The notes under the pieces were generated by a model, which saw only the letters and a program-made list of their open reading frames with translations, was not told where the DNA came from and searched no databases. The translations under genes and the position numbers were made by a program. Below, in pieces: positions 9,589-19,284 of a stretch of DNA of 64,000 nt. The DNA comes from Bog-756 sp963828385 (GTDB lineage Bacteria; Actinomycetota; Acidimicrobiia; Acidimicrobiales; RAAP-2), in assembly GCA_963828385.1 (NCBI GenBank), contig CAWHEF010000002.1, positions 310,001 to 374,000 on the forward strand, read 5' to 3'. Position 1 is the first letter of the stretch; every line of letters starts with the position of its first letter.

Positions 9589-9686
9589 CCTTATCGAGAG
9601 GGCGGGCTCCAGCCCGGTCCCCCCTTCTGGAAGAACCGGTACCCTTATCGAGAGGGCGGGCTCCAGCCCGGTCCCCGCTTCTGGAA
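9589..9686 (+). repeat. Two 44-bp direct repeats, each with a hairpin, in the GH15 leader
   Basis: Copies lie at 9589-9632 and 9643-9686, differing at one base, with a period of 54. Each contains the inverted repeat CGGGCT-CC-AGCCCG. The second copy runs into the AAAAAGGAG ribosome-binding site of the GH15 gene at 9701. They may act as terminators for the MFS gene, as a leader structure, or be a simple duplication. Confidence 0.85.
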
Positions 9687-9700
9687 AAAGGAGCGATCCA

Positions 9701-11544
9701 ATGGCCGACTACCCCCTCATCAGTGACCACGGGCTGATCGGCGACCTTCAGAGCGCCGCACTCGTCACGACGGACGGGACCATCGACTGGTTCTGCACAC
9801 CGAGATTCGACTCACCCTCCATCTTCGCGTCGTTGCTCGATCACCGACGAGGCGGCCACTTCCGGATCGCCCCCAAGGTCAACGGATTCCGTTCGGTCCA
9901 GATGTATTTCCCGGGCTCTGCTTGCCTCGTAACGCGCTTTTTGACCGACGACGGGGTGGGTGAGGTCCTCGACTTCATGCCGATCGAGAACCCGACCGTG
10001 GCCAAGAGCCGACGTCGCATCGGCCGAGGGGTCCGGGTGGTCCGAGGGTCGATGACCTTCGCGCTCGACTGCGCACCACGGTTCGACTATGGGCGTCAGG
10101 CTCACAAGCTCGAGATCTCGGCCGAGGGTGCCATGTTCCGAGCGAACGGGCAGTTGGTGGTGCTCCACGGCGCGGCGGGAGCCCAGGCCACCGATACCGA
10201 GGACGTCCACCTGGAATTCACGCTGGAGGCCGGCCAGACCCGCCGCTTCCTTCTCGAGACCGACCCTGACGTTGGCCCCAGGGCCATCGGCGAGGAGGAG
10301 GGCATCACCATATTCGAGCAAACCGTCCGCTTCTGGCGAGGCTGGTTGGCACGCTGTACCTACAGCGGACGCTGGCGCGAATCGGTACACCGCTCCGCCA
10401 TGACCCTCAAGCTCATGACCTACGCCCCGAGCGGGGGACTCGTGGCCGCTCCGACGGCCGCCCTTCCCGAACAAGTGGGCGGCTCTCGGAACTGGGACTA
10501 CCGTTTCACCTGGGTACGCGACGGTTCGTTCTCGGTCTTTGCCCTCCTAGGACTGGGCTATGCCGATGAGGCCCGGGCGTTCCTGCAGTGGCTCGGTGAT
10601 CGGGTGAGCGAGCAGGCCGGCAGCACCTCTGGGCCCTTGAAGATCATGTACCGGATCGATGGTTCCTCCGATCTCGAGGAGGAGGAGCTCGACCATTTCG
10701 AGGGCTACATGGGTTCGAGCCCGGTGCGGATCGGCAACGGGGCAGCTGACCAGCTCCAGCTGGACATCTACGGCGAAGCCCTCGACTCACTGGCCCTCGC
10801 CGACCGGCTGGAGCCGATGGGCCATCCGGGATGGACCAAGCTCCGTGGGATTATCGACTGGCTTTGCGACAACTGGGACCAGCCCGACGAGGGTGTCTGG
10901 GAGACCCGCGGTGGCCGCAAGGACTTCACCTATGGCAGGGTGATGACCTGGGTGGCGTTCGACCGGGCCGTCCGGATGGCTCGGGATCGGGGCCGTCCGG
11001 GAAACGTCGAGCGCTGGACCACCACCCGCGACGCCGTGTACGAGCAGATCATGAACCGATGCTGGCACCCGAAGCGCCGGGCCTTCGTCCAGCACCCCGA
11101 CACCGACGTCCTCGACGCCGCCAACTTGCTCATGCCGGTCGTGGGCCTGGTGGCTCCCGCGATCCGATGTGGCTGTCCACCCTCGACGCCATGGACGAGG
11201 AGCTGGTGACCGACAGCCTGGTCTACCGCTACAACCCGAGCGCCTCACCAGACGGCCTCCCGGGAAGCGAGGGCACCTTCTCCCTTTGCTCCTTCTTCTA
11301 CGTCAACGCCTTGGCCAGCTCGGGGCGGCTCGAGGAGGCCCAATACGCGTTCGAGAAGATGCTGACGTATGCCAACCACGTCGGGCTGTACTCCGAGGAG
11401 ATCGACTCCACCGGTGTCCAAATCGGCAACTTCCCGCAGGCCTTCACACACCTGGCGCTCATTGCCGCCGCCCTGAATCTCGATGCGGCGCTCAACGTCG
11501 GCCCACGGGACGTCGGGTCTTTGGCCAGAATCGGACTGCGGTGA
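9701..11544 (+). CDS. GH15 glucoamylase/trehalase-like hydrolase (one frameshift)
   Basis: About 614 aa after joining two frames. The N-terminal beta-sandwich begins Y-P-L-I-S-D-H-G-L-I-G-D-L, the signature opening of bacterial GH15 proteins, with T-D-G-T-I-D-W-F-C following. The (alpha/alpha)6 barrel has G-G-S-R-N-W-D-Y-R-F-T-W-V-R-D, which carries the substrate-binding and general-acid region, and the second part has V-G-L-Y-S-E-E-I-D. The frame breaks at 11160/11161, where CCCGCGATCCG would read through as CCCGCGGATCCG with one more G. The homology continues directly in the new frame to 11544. The ATG has an AAGGAG site nearby. The likely substrate is trehalose or alpha-glucans, inferred from family only. 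Confidence 0.85.
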
Positions 11545-11643
11545 GCGGAATGCACTTTCATCCAAGAGGACGTGCCTAATGAGATCGGCACGTCGACCAG
11601 CGAGCCACGTAGTCAAAGGGTGCCCCATACCGTCGGGAGCGGG

Positions 11644-11955
11644 TCAGTCTGAATCCAACGCCGCGATGCACTCATGGACCAGCGCAAGCATCTCGTCCGC
11701 GGCTTGACGAAGCTCCGGGACACCGGCATCTGGTATCGCGTCACCTCGGTCGAGAGCGACGGCATAGGCGATTTCTAGCCGTCCCCACCCTTCCTGGAAC
11801 CGCTCCTTCCACTCGTCGGAAGTTTCTTCGAGTGCCCAGAAGAGACCTTCAAGATCGGCAATCGTCTGGTCGATCGGGCGCTGCCGTTCAACAAACTGGT
11901 TGAGTCGCTTGTCAATCAGACGGAACTGGCGCAGTTTCCGCTCGTGATCCGCCAT
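11644..11955 (-). CDS. Hypothetical helical protein
   Basis: The product is 103 aa, charged and almost entirely predicted helix (heptad-like L-R-Q-F-R-L-I-D-K-R-L-N, then W-K-E-R-F-Q-E-G-W-G-R-L-E). There is no signal peptide, no membrane segment and no known motif. The frame has normal high-GC codon use, and an ATG begins M-A-D-H-E-R-K. Convergent with the GH15 gene. I do not recognise the family. Confidence 0.55.
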   Translation of the reverse strand: MADHERKLRQFRLIDKRLNQFVERQRPIDQTIADLEGLFWALEETSDEWKERFQEGWGRLEIAYAVALDRGDAIPDAGVPELRQAADEMLALVHECIAALDSD

Positions 11956-12031
11956 CCCCTCAGTCCAGCAGACCGAGGTTGGCGCTGCCCCCGATCACCG
12001 GGAGCTGGGGCGACACCGCTCGGGACTTCGG

Positions 12032-12286
12032 CTATTCAAGTTCTTTCCAGTGCGGCCGCCTGAATAGTCGGGCGAATCGGGCACTCAGGGATGAACCTTC
12101 GTCGTAGGTGGCGTCGAGATGAAGAACCGGTGGACCGTTTGGTGCCGGTAGTGCCGCCGCTTCCTCATCGGATAGGTCGCACCAAACGCACGAAGTGGTG
12201 ATCTCCGAGATCTGGTCTCGGTCTACGAATCGATGACCGCCCTTCGTGCCAACCACGATCCCGTCGAACTCGTCCAGCTCGGGCAT
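12032..12286 (-). CDS. Small hypothetical protein
   Basis: The product is 84 aa from the ATG at 12286 (M-P-E-L-D-E-F-D-G-I-V-V). The frame extends upstream to 12535, but that part overlaps the divergent phosphatase gene and has Ser/Arg/Pro-rich shadow composition, so the internal start is preferred. A C-V-W-C pair and an H-W-K-E-L-E terminus are visible. No family is recognised. A weak GAGG precedes the start. Confidence 0.45.
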   Translation of the reverse strand: MPELDEFDGIVVGTKGGHRFVDRDQISEITTSCVWCDLSDEEAAALPAPNGPPVLHLDATYDEGSSLSARFARLFRRPHWKELE

Positions 12287-12418
12287 CCTCGCTGCCGGGT
12301 CAGCGGCAGTTATCGCCGTGGCTAAACGGCACTTCTGGGATGCCGACGACACCTGTGCACACGGCCCGGTCGTGCTCGCTCCGGGCGACCATGGAATACA
12401 CGGTCGTAGAGTGCCGGC

Positions 12419-12949
12419 ATGGTCGAGACCCGGATCGTCATTGTGTGTAGCCAATGCGGGGCGTTCTGGGACCCCGCGGCCGAGCCTGCATCGTGCAGGG
12501 ACTCGCGCCATGAACATCATCGATTCGAATCGCACTTACACCGCAGTCGTGTCGTGCTGCCAGACAGCACGGAGCTGACCGCCGTGTCCTTTGGCAGCGT
12601 CGATCCCTATGCCCGCGATCTACCCCCTGACTTCGGGCTGTACCTCGACGAGAGGTGGCGGCCGCCGTGGCCCCACGAATACCTGGACTGGCCCGACTTC
12701 GGCGTCCCAGACGATCCAGTTCTGGTTGTCGCGGCCCTTGAGTCGCTGCTTGATCGGGCTCGGGCGGCCCAACGCGTCGAGATCGGCTGTTACGGCGGCC
12801 ACGGTCGCACCGGTACGGCGCTTGCCTGTCTCGCCATCCTCTGCGGCCAAGCGCCAGGCGAAGCAGTCAGCTGGGTCCGCGCCGGGTACTGCGAACGTGC
12901 GGTCGAGACAGACGAGCAAGAAGCCTTCGCCCGCAACCTCACCAGCTGA
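12419..12949 (+). CDS. Protein-tyrosine-phosphatase-fold protein with N-terminal zinc-ribbon-like segment
   Basis: The product is 176 aa. The active-site loop is C124-Y-G-G-H-G-R130-T-G, matching the C-x5-R-T/S signature of PTP and dual-specificity phosphatases, and it is followed by a hydrophobic helix as expected. W-P-D-F-G-V-P-D resembles the W-P-D general-acid loop (Asp near residue 93). The first 35 residues carry C10, C13, C26 and a H-x-H-H cluster, which could bind zinc. The start at ATG 12419 keeps this segment. The likely role is dephosphorylation of a protein or a small phosphate ester. It lies in the middle mobile interval. Confidence 0.75.
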   Translation: MVETRIVIVCSQCGAFWDPAAEPASCRDSRHEHHRFESHLHRSRVVLPDSTELTAVSFGSVDPYARDLPPDFGLYLDERWRPPWPHEYLDWPDFGVPDDPVLVVAALESLLDRARAAQRVEIGCYGGHGRTGTALACLAILCGQAPGEAVSWVRAGYCERAVETDEQEAFARNLTS

Positions 12950-13526
12950 CCCCGGCCCAGTTGTGGAGGACGTATCAGGGCACTTCGGGCGGCGGCACAG
13001 GTGCCCCTGATCACCGGCTCGGCGTCAACTCCTGCAAACTTGAAGACATCGATCTACCGTTGAGGTGATAGCGCCGAGGAAGCAGCCCACACCGGACGAT
13101 CGGAGTGATGCCATCCGGATGGTCCTCGTCGGCTTGGCGGCTGGCCGGGACTTCGAACTGGTACTGGAGAAGCTCGGGGCGCTGCACATTCGCCACAACA
13201 CCTTTCCGGCCGAGGAGCTCCTCGAGCTCGCTTCAGATGCCATCGATGAGTCAGGAGCCACCACGGCAGATCCCATTGACTTCGAGAAAATCCGGGAGCG
13301 ATTTCTCCCCGAGCAACGTTTCTCCGGAAAGAATCAGCACTACAAAAGCAAGTACGCCATCTCCACGGCCGCCATGATCCATGGTGGCGTCTATCCCGAC
13401 CTGCTGGACGATGCCGCTTCGTGGCAGACCGATGATCTGTGGGTCTACTCGTTCTTCGCACTGCTGATCTTCACCAGAGCTGCCGCCGAACGGACACGTT
13501 CGCAGTACCCGGCGCGGACCCAGCTG
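12868..13526. repeat. 32-bp inverted repeat joining the phosphatase and the next gene
   Basis: Bases 12868-12899 (inside the phosphatase gene, end of its active-site helix region) and 13495-13526 are perfect reverse complements over 32 bases. The second copy supplies the last codons of the 13065-13556 gene, whose tail is therefore antisense phosphatase sequence. This suggests a local inversion or duplication next to the att site at 13560. Confidence 0.9.
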
Positions 13527-13556
13527 GCTGATCCGTACGGCAAAAACTACCTCTGA
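13065..13556 (+). CDS. Hypothetical protein, C-terminus replaced next to an att site
   Basis: The product is 163 aa, predicted mostly helical (A-I-R-M-V-L-V-G-L-A-A-G-R-D-F-E-L-V-L-E-K). A central P-E-Q-R-F-S-G-K-N-Q-H-Y-K-S-K-Y-A segment looks like a genuine conserved region, though I do not recognise it. The last 20 or so residues (from about R-T-R-S-Q-Y-P-A-R-T-Q-L) are encoded by a reverse-complement copy of phosphatase-gene DNA. The natural C-terminus was therefore probably lost when the neighbouring element inserted. The stop lies four bases before the att repeat. It may be non-functional. Confidence 0.5.
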   Translation: MIAPRKQPTPDDRSDAIRMVLVGLAAGRDFELVLEKLGALHIRHNTFPAEELLELASDAIDESGATTADPIDFEKIRERFLPEQRFSGKNQHYKSKYAISTAAMIHGGVYPDLLDDAASWQTDDLWVYSFFALLIFTRAAAERTRSQYPARTQLADPYGKNYL

Positions 13557-13559
13557 GTA

Positions 13560-13606
13560 GGTGGGCCGTGCGAGTCTCGATCTCGCCACCTTGGGATTAA
13601 AAGTCC
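13560..13606 (-). repeat. att site (left end) of the AICE, 47-bp tRNA-Lys 3' repeat copy C
   Basis: Identical over 47 bases to 26960-27006, the 3' part of the intact tRNA-Lys from the acceptor end through the anticodon stem. It forms the distal direct repeat expected after site-specific integration into the tRNA gene. Beyond the repeat the sequences diverge at once. Confidence 0.93.
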
Positions 13607-14453
13607 ACCCGGGGGATTTTCAGCGTCGTTCAGGCTTGGTCGGTCGTGCTCGTGATCTGCACCGTTGTTCTCGACACTCGTCGGCATTCGCGCCAATAGG
13701 CCGGATTTCGTAGCCGCGTTTGTAGTCGCGAAGTGTGCACCGAGCGGCACCGGCGCGAGGCGCCTACCCAGGGCGGCTCTCGCGCCTGTGTCTGCGCTCG
13801 CACCTTCCGATCTCGATGGGCCCGCTACCCGCACCCTGGAAGTACTGGAGGTCCTCGATCCTGGGCCGCTGCTTGACGAAGTAGCGACAATCGCCGCGCA
13901 CATCGGTTGTGGCTGGCTCATTGCGGATGCCCCTGGTGGCCGCCCTCCGCCACGGTCATTCGCTCTGGTTCGGTATCGAATACAACGTGGACGATTGCTC
14001 CCGACCCGCCGGCCGCTGAACTCGGCATCGAGTTTCATGTGGCTACCTGACGTCGTTTGACGGAACAGTGGATGTCGCGCGCTAGTCGGGATCAACTTGG
14101 GAATACCCCCCAGATCGCGAGGAAGTCCCCCGGGCGAACGCAAGCGGCAGGTGGATGAGGACGCACGACCACGAACTGATCTACATGCGCCAAGGCACGG
14201 ACAGGGACGACACATCTCCGACTTGCCGAAGCATTCGCAGAGCTTGGACGGGAGACGTCCGTCGGCGAAGACGGTCATGGACTCCGATCCGAGAAGATCG
14301 CCTCTTGACTTCACCTCGCCGAAGGCAGACACTCGCTACACAGAGTGATCGAAGTAACGCTCTGAGTGCTTACAACTGACGAGTGAGGGGCGGCTCGCCT
14401 CGGTCGCCAGCGGAGTAATCCCGCGGTGGGTGCAGGACCGAGGAGGAGGTGCC
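13607..14453. other. Left-end region of the AICE, no convincing intact gene
   Basis: About 850 bases between the att repeat and the RHS gene. A plus-strand frame at 13665-14060 and an overlapping minus-strand frame are both possible but neither has clear coding character. Around 14220-14310 one plus-strand frame reads R-L-A-E-A-F-A-E-L-G-R-E and stops. It looks like the tail of a degraded gene. The last bases hold the GAGGAGGT ribosome-binding site of the RHS gene. Confidence 0.5.
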
Positions 14454-17400
14454 ATGCGTGCTGCCTGGAGCCGTCGATCCGTCGGGCGCGTGGGGTTGTC
14501 CATGCTCGTCGTGTTCGGGACGATCTTCGTCCCGCTCTCCTTGGTGGCGCCCATTGCAACGGCCAGGGCCGATGTGGTCCAGGGCCAGCCATCTTCATCA
14601 CCAGATCCCGGTCCTCAGGAAGTGACCGGTCCTGTGGGAACGCTCCCAGGAGGTTCGTTCCCCAAGGGCGTGACCGTGGTGGCTGAGCTGCCCAACCTGC
14701 GCACCGACACCTCGCGTACGTATCTCACGAGCACGGGCAGCCGGGTGCTGATGAACTACGCCGGGCCGGTCAACTACAAAGATTCGAGTGGCACGTTCCA
14801 GCCCATCGACGACACTCCGGTGGGCAATGCCGGTGGAGGATGGCACAACAAAGCAGGGCTCTATGGGGCGACAGTTCCCTCGTCGCTCGGTCAACCGATC
14901 TCGGTCACCGCTGGTTCGGCATCGGTCGGCTTCTTGTTGCAAAGCGCCAGTTCGGCAGGAGCCCCTTCGCCGCCCGCCGATGTATCGGGCTCGGTGAAGG
15001 GGGACGCCGTCACCTTCGCTAAGGCGTTCTCCGGAACCGACATCTCCTATGCCTTCGGGAACACCGGGGTGAACGAGACCGTGTCGCTCGCCTCGGCGAC
15101 AACGCCGGCCAGCTACACCTGGTCTCTCGATCCCAGTGCCGGTCTCACGCCGACGCTGACCCCGGCTGGCGCCATCGCCCTGGACAATGCCGACGGTTCG
15201 ACGGCGATGCTCATCGACACACCCTCGATCACCGATGCCAACAATCTCGTCGGCCCGCCTCCGACCCTCTCGCTCGCACCCGACGGCACGTCCATGACGA
15301 TCAGCCTGGCCGCCGACGCTGGCTGGCTGGCCGACCCCGCTCGAGCGTTCCCGGTGGCCGTCGATCCTTCGGTCAGCGTCCCCATCCCCCAGAGCTCGTC
15401 CCAGTGCCAGATGTGGCAGAGTGCCCCGAACACCTCCGAGTGCCAGTCGGGAACCTCCTACCAAATCGGGGATAACAGCCTCTCGGCCAATGCGCACACG
15501 ATGTTCCGCTTCGACAACCTGACGAAGCTCGTCCCCTATGACTCCCTCGTCCAGAACTCCACCTTCGACGTCTACGAGCAAGGGGCGCTCAACGGCAACT
15601 CGATTCCCGTCTCGCTCGGCACCATCGCCAACGAGTCGTGGAGCTCGACCCAGGCCACGTGGAACCAGTACACGAGCGGCTCGGCATGGGCGAACCCCGG
15701 CGGTGACTTCACCGCCACCCCGGGGGCCCAACCGGTGGACGCCGGCACGGCCAACGGCTGGCTGAACTACGACCCGGTCCAACAGGTGCAGGCGTGGGTG
15801 AACGGAGCGGATCTGACCTCACCCTCGACGCCTCCTCCGGCATCTGTGAACCAAGGATTCATGTTGACCTCGGACAACAGCCCGAACACGGTGTACGTGA
15901 CCAACTGGGCGTCGGCCACCACGTCCCAGTGGCCGTACCTGACGGTGACCTACACCCCGAGGATCGGCACCGGGGCGGGCATGAACATTTTGAAGACCCC
16001 CCTCGACGACAAGACCACCCTCGGGGTGAATGCCGCCAATGGCGACCTGAGCGTCAACAGCTCGCTCTTCGACATCCAGGGTGCCGGCCTGCCCCTTCAG
16101 ATCTCCCAGACGTATGACTCGATGGGCGGGACCGAGACCTCCCTCGGCACCGCATCCCAGGGTGCAGCCTGGGGTTTGTCGTCCTCATTCGACGAACCCG
16201 AGCTGACCTTGAGTGGCGTGTACCCGAACATGATCGGCAATCTCAACGCTGCCGACGGGACGAACGGTGTGTTCACCAACGAGGACGTATTCGGGACCTT
16301 CCTCGGCGAGCCTCCGGGCATCAACGCCACCCTGCAGGGCATCACGAACACCGAGGCCACGGTGACCTTCAATCAGACCGGGGAGGTCTGGACGTTCGAC
16401 TCCATCGCCTCCAATCCGGACGTCCTGCACCTGTCCTCGATGCACACCCGCAACGGCAACGGGTCGGGCAATCTGATCACCTACACCTACAACGCAGCGG
16501 GCACAATGCTGACCTCGGTGACCGATACCGAGGGACGGACGGTCACCATCGCCTACAACACGAACAACCTGGTCTCCTCGGTGACCGACTCCACCGGACG
16601 AGCCGTCAGCTACACCTATTCGGGCACTGCCGGCGACGAGCGTCTGGCCACCGCCTCCTACGGCGGGGCCACCACGACCTACGGCTACGACTCGGCCGGG
16701 AACCTGAACAAGCTCACCGACCCCATCGGGAACATCACGACGATGGTCTATGACTCCTCCCAACGGGTGACCTCGATGACCAGGGTGACGAACAAGGCCG
16801 CCATGACCGGCCCGACCACCACCTACGCCTACACGCCGAGCTCGGCCGGATCCCCGGGCACGCCCGGTTCGACCAAGGTGACCGATCCGAACGGCCATCC
16901 CACGACCTACAGCTACGACCCCTGGGACCGGGTGTCGACGGCAACCGACGCCCTCGGCCACGCCGAGAGCTCGAGCTACAACGCCCAATCAGACCCGACG
17001 ACGCTGACGAACGGACTCACCCAGATCACGAAGCTCCAGTACGACACGAACAACAGTCTGAACAAGATCACCTCCCCGCCCACGGCGACGGGCCAGACGC
17101 CGGCTGCGAGCACCTACGACTTCAACACCCCCCAATCGGTCAACGGAGGGACCTATCTCCCCTCGTCGGGTACCGATGCCCAGCAGAACTGCGCCTCGTT
17201 CACCTACGACGCCAACGGGAACCAGACCGGTATCTACGAGGGCTTCGCCACCGGCACCAACTGTGACGGGGAGACGTCGGGGACCGGGGTCACCTCGGTG
17301 ACGGACGGCTATCAGGGAGACGGCCCGAGCTGCAACGGCAAGGCCGGCGAGCTCTGTACCACCACCAGCGGAGCCGGCAATGTCACCAACTACTCCTATG

Positions 17401-19163
17401 ACAGCCAGGGCCAGCTCATCCAAGTGGTCCAGCCCGGTGGGAACTGCCAATCCGGTTCCCGTTCGCTGTGTACGACCATCACCTACGACGGACTGTCGAG
17501 ACCGTCGACTGTGACCGACGGCAAGGGGCAGGAGACCACCTACACCTACGATTCCTGGGACCGGATCACCCAGATCCTCTACAACGGCACGACGACGTGT
17601 AGGACGTCGGCGGGAACCTGCATCCGGTTCACCTACGACGCCGACGGCAACGTGCTCAACCGGGTCGACCAAAGCGGAAAGACCATCTTTCACTACGACA
17701 TGTTGAACCGGCTGACCGAAGAGGACCTGCCGAATGCAACGGACAGCTGCTCGGGCTTTTCGGGGATGACCTACTCCTACGACGCCGCCTCCAATCTCAC
17801 CGCATACTGCGACGCCGGCGGTGCGGTGACCTACGCCTACAACGCCGCCAATCTCGACGTCGGCGTCGCCACCGGGACCGGCAGCTGCACCCCGGGGGCC
17901 GTCGTCCAGCCCTGCACCGCCTACACCTACAACGCGGCCAATCAACTCACGAACATCACCTATCCGACCAGCACCGGCGTGACCGACACCCTCGGCTACG
18001 ACGGAGCCGGCCACCAGACCTCCGAAGTCGTGGCCAAGGGGGGCACGAACCTCTCGGCCGAGGCCTACAACTACGCCAACGGGACGAGTGACATGCAGCT
18101 GCAACACGCCGCGTTCAACTTCAACACCGGGCTCGGCACCACCTACTCCTACGACACGCAGGATCGACTGAGCGGAGCATCCGAGACGGGCTCAGGGGCG
18201 ACGAACTACAGCTACACCTACGATGCCGACGGCAACCTGACCTACGAAACGGCAGGGTATATCCCGGTGAGCTATGCCTACAATGCCAGTGATGCGCTGT
18301 GCTGGTCCGTGTACGCCACCTCCTCCAACGCCTGCGCCAACCCGCCATCGGGTGCCACCCGGTACAGCTATGACGGTGACGGGAACCAGACAGGCAACTC
18401 AGCCGGGGAGGCCATCAGCTACAACTCGGTCAACCAGACGACCAGCATGACGCCGGCTGGGGGTTCTGCGCTGTCGATGGCCTACACGGGGACGGACTCC
18501 ACGCAGCGCACGTCAGCGGGCCCGACCACGTTTGCCAACAACACCTTCGGGGTGGCCGAATCCACGACCAACTCGACGCCGACCTACTTCACGAGGGACG
18601 CCAACGGTCGTCTCAACAGCATCACCGTCGGAGGCGCCCAGTACTACGTGTACTACAACGGAGCGGGTTCGATCGCCGGGTTCTTCAACACCTCGGGAAC
18701 CAACATGGCCTCGTACAGCTACGACCCCTACGGCGGCACCACCCCCGGTGGAACGGACCCCTCCTACAATCCGTTCCGGTACAAGGGCGGATACGAGGAC
18801 TCCACGGGCTTCTACAAGTTCGGTACTCGCTACTACGCCCCAGGCACCGCCTCGTGGACGCAACAGGACTCGATGGCCGGGACCATCCAGAGCCCAGGTA
18901 CGATCAACCGGTATGCCTATGCCGGAGACGACTCAGTGAACGAGGTGGATCCGAGTGGCTACTGCAGCCTTTTTGGGTGCATTGCTGAAGTAGCTAACCT
19001 TGTTGTAGGAACCATCGCAGGGTCGGCTGTGGGCGTTCTATGCGAAGGAGCATCCTTCGGTCTCGCAACTTTGGAATGTGGCGCCCTCGGAATCGGGACT
19101 GGCGTTATAATAACCGATGGGCTCAACGCGTATGATACATATTTGCAGCAAAATGGATATTGA
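14454..19163 (+). CDS. Secreted RHS/YD-repeat protein with a short hydrophobic C-terminal tip
   Basis: The product is 1569 aa, intact. The ATG has a strong GAGGAGG site. A basic/hydrophobic signal peptide ends about residue 40 (A-T-A-R-A). An exported N-terminal region follows with a DNRLRE-like jelly-roll domain (roughly residues 320-510). Then come many YD repeats (Y-x-Y-D-x-x-G-N pattern, e.g. T-Y-D-A-N-G-N and S-Y-D-G-D-G-N) that form the hollow RHS shell. The RHS core ends with F-Y-K-F-G-T-R-Y-Y-A-P-G and E-V-D-P-S-G at 1498-1502. The last 67 residues are a Gly/Ala/Val-rich hydrophobic tip with several Cys, encoded in visibly more A+T-rich DNA. RHS shells usually sheath a toxic tip; here the tip is short and membrane-like, and its activity is inferred only. 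Confidence 0.9.
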   Translation: MRAAWSRRSVGRVGLSMLVVFGTIFVPLSLVAPIATARADVVQGQPSSSPDPGPQEVTGPVGTLPGGSFPKGVTVVAELPNLRTDTSRTYLTSTGSRVLMNYAGPVNYKDSSGTFQPIDDTPVGNAGGGWHNKAGLYGATVPSSLGQPISVTAGSASVGFLLQSASSAGAPSPPADVSGSVKGDAVTFAKAFSGTDISYAFGNTGVNETVSLASATTPASYTWSLDPSAGLTPTLTPAGAIALDNADGSTAMLIDTPSITDANNLVGPPPTLSLAPDGTSMTISLAADAGWLADPARAFPVAVDPSVSVPIPQSSSQCQMWQSAPNTSECQSGTSYQIGDNSLSANAHTMFRFDNLTKLVPYDSLVQNSTFDVYEQGALNGNSIPVSLGTIANESWSSTQATWNQYTSGSAWANPGGDFTATPGAQPVDAGTANGWLNYDPVQQVQAWVNGADLTSPSTPPPASVNQGFMLTSDNSPNTVYVTNWASATTSQWPYLTVTYTPRIGTGAGMNILKTPLDDKTTLGVNAANGDLSVNSSLFDIQGAGLPLQISQTYDSMGGTETSLGTASQGAAWGLSSSFDEPELTLSGVYPNMIGNLNAADGTNGVFTNEDVFGTFLGEPPGINATLQGITNTEATVTFNQTGEVWTFDSIASNPDVLHLSSMHTRNGNGSGNLITYTYNAAGTMLTSVTDTEGRTVTIAYNTNNLVSSVTDSTGRAVSYTYSGTAGDERLATASYGGATTTYGYDSAGNLNKLTDPIGNITTMVYDSSQRVTSMTRVTNKAAMTGPTTTYAYTPSSAGSPGTPGSTKVTDPNGHPTTYSYDPWDRVSTATDALGHAESSSYNAQSDPTTLTNGLTQITKLQYDTNNSLNKITSPPTATGQTPAASTYDFNTPQSVNGGTYLPSSGTDAQQNCASFTYDANGNQTGIYEGFATGTNCDGETSGTGVTSVTDGYQGDGPSCNGKAGELCTTTSGAGNVTNYSYDSQGQLIQVVQPGGNCQSGSRSLCTTITYDGLSRPSTVTDGKGQETTYTYDSWDRITQILYNGTTTCRTSAGTCIRFTYDADGNVLNRVDQSGKTIFHYDMLNRLTEEDLPNATDSCSGFSGMTYSYDAASNLTAYCDAGGAVTYAYNAANLDVGVATGTGSCTPGAVVQPCTAYTYNAANQLTNITYPTSTGVTDTLGYDGAGHQTSEVVAKGGTNLSAEAYNYANGTSDMQLQHAAFNFNTGLGTTYSYDTQDRLSGASETGSGATNYSYTYDADGNLTYETAGYIPVSYAYNASDALCWSVYATSSNACANPPSGATRYSYDGDGNQTGNSAGEAISYNSVNQTTSMTPAGGSALSMAYTGTDSTQRTSAGPTTFANNTFGVAESTTNSTPTYFTRDANGRLNSITVGGAQYYVYYNGAGSIAGFFNTSGTNMASYSYDPYGGTTPGGTDPSYNPFRYKGGYEDSTGFYKFGTRYYAPGTASWTQQDSMAGTIQSPGTINRYAYAGDDSVNEVDPSGYCSLFGCIAEVANLVVGTIAGSAVGVLCEGASFGLATLECGALGIGTGVIITDGLNAYDTYLQQNGY

Positions 19164-19284
19164 GGTGTTTTTGGGACTTACCGCTAAGATGATAGTAGGA
19201 CACATAGCGGAGCTTGCTCTTCCGGTTGTTCTCATAGTGTTAATAGTGGGGGCCATGGTAGTTTATTTTCGAAAGAAGGAATGA
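19153..19284 (+). CDS. 43-aa single-span membrane protein overlapping the RHS stop
   Basis: The ATG at 19153 lies inside the last RHS codons (11-base overlap in another frame) and the frame runs to TGA at 19282-19284. The peptide starts M-D-I-E-V-F-L-G-L-T-A-K. It has one long hydrophobic helix (A-L-P-V-V-L-I-V-L-I-V-G-A-M-V-V-Y-F) and ends R-K-K-E, so the C-terminus is probably cytoplasmic. It shares the A+T-rich composition of the RHS tip. A small membrane protein directly behind and coupled to a polymorphic RHS tip is the usual position of an immunity protein. That role is an inference. Confidence 0.6.
   Translation: MDIEVFLGLTAKMIVGHIAELALPVVLIVLIVGAMVVYFRKKE

Noticed and set aside
13560..13606. 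A second functional tRNA-Lys
   Set aside because: Only the 3' part from the anticodon stem on is present; no D-arm or 5' acceptor follows. The copy at 7601 also has a broken T-stem.
13547..14332. Minus-strand 261-codon gene at the AICE left end
   Set aside because: Ser/Arg/Gly/Pro shadow-like composition, spans the att site, and no ribosome-binding site.
14598..18107. Long minus-strand frames opposite the RHS gene (14598-15782, 16185-16988, 16989-18107)
   Set aside because: These follow from the repetitive high-GC RHS codons; their composition is Gly/Val/Arg shadow and they lack start signals.
14454..19163. RHS protein as a type VI effector
   Set aside because: There are no type VI genes or PAAR domain, the organism appears Gram-positive, and the protein has its own signal peptide.
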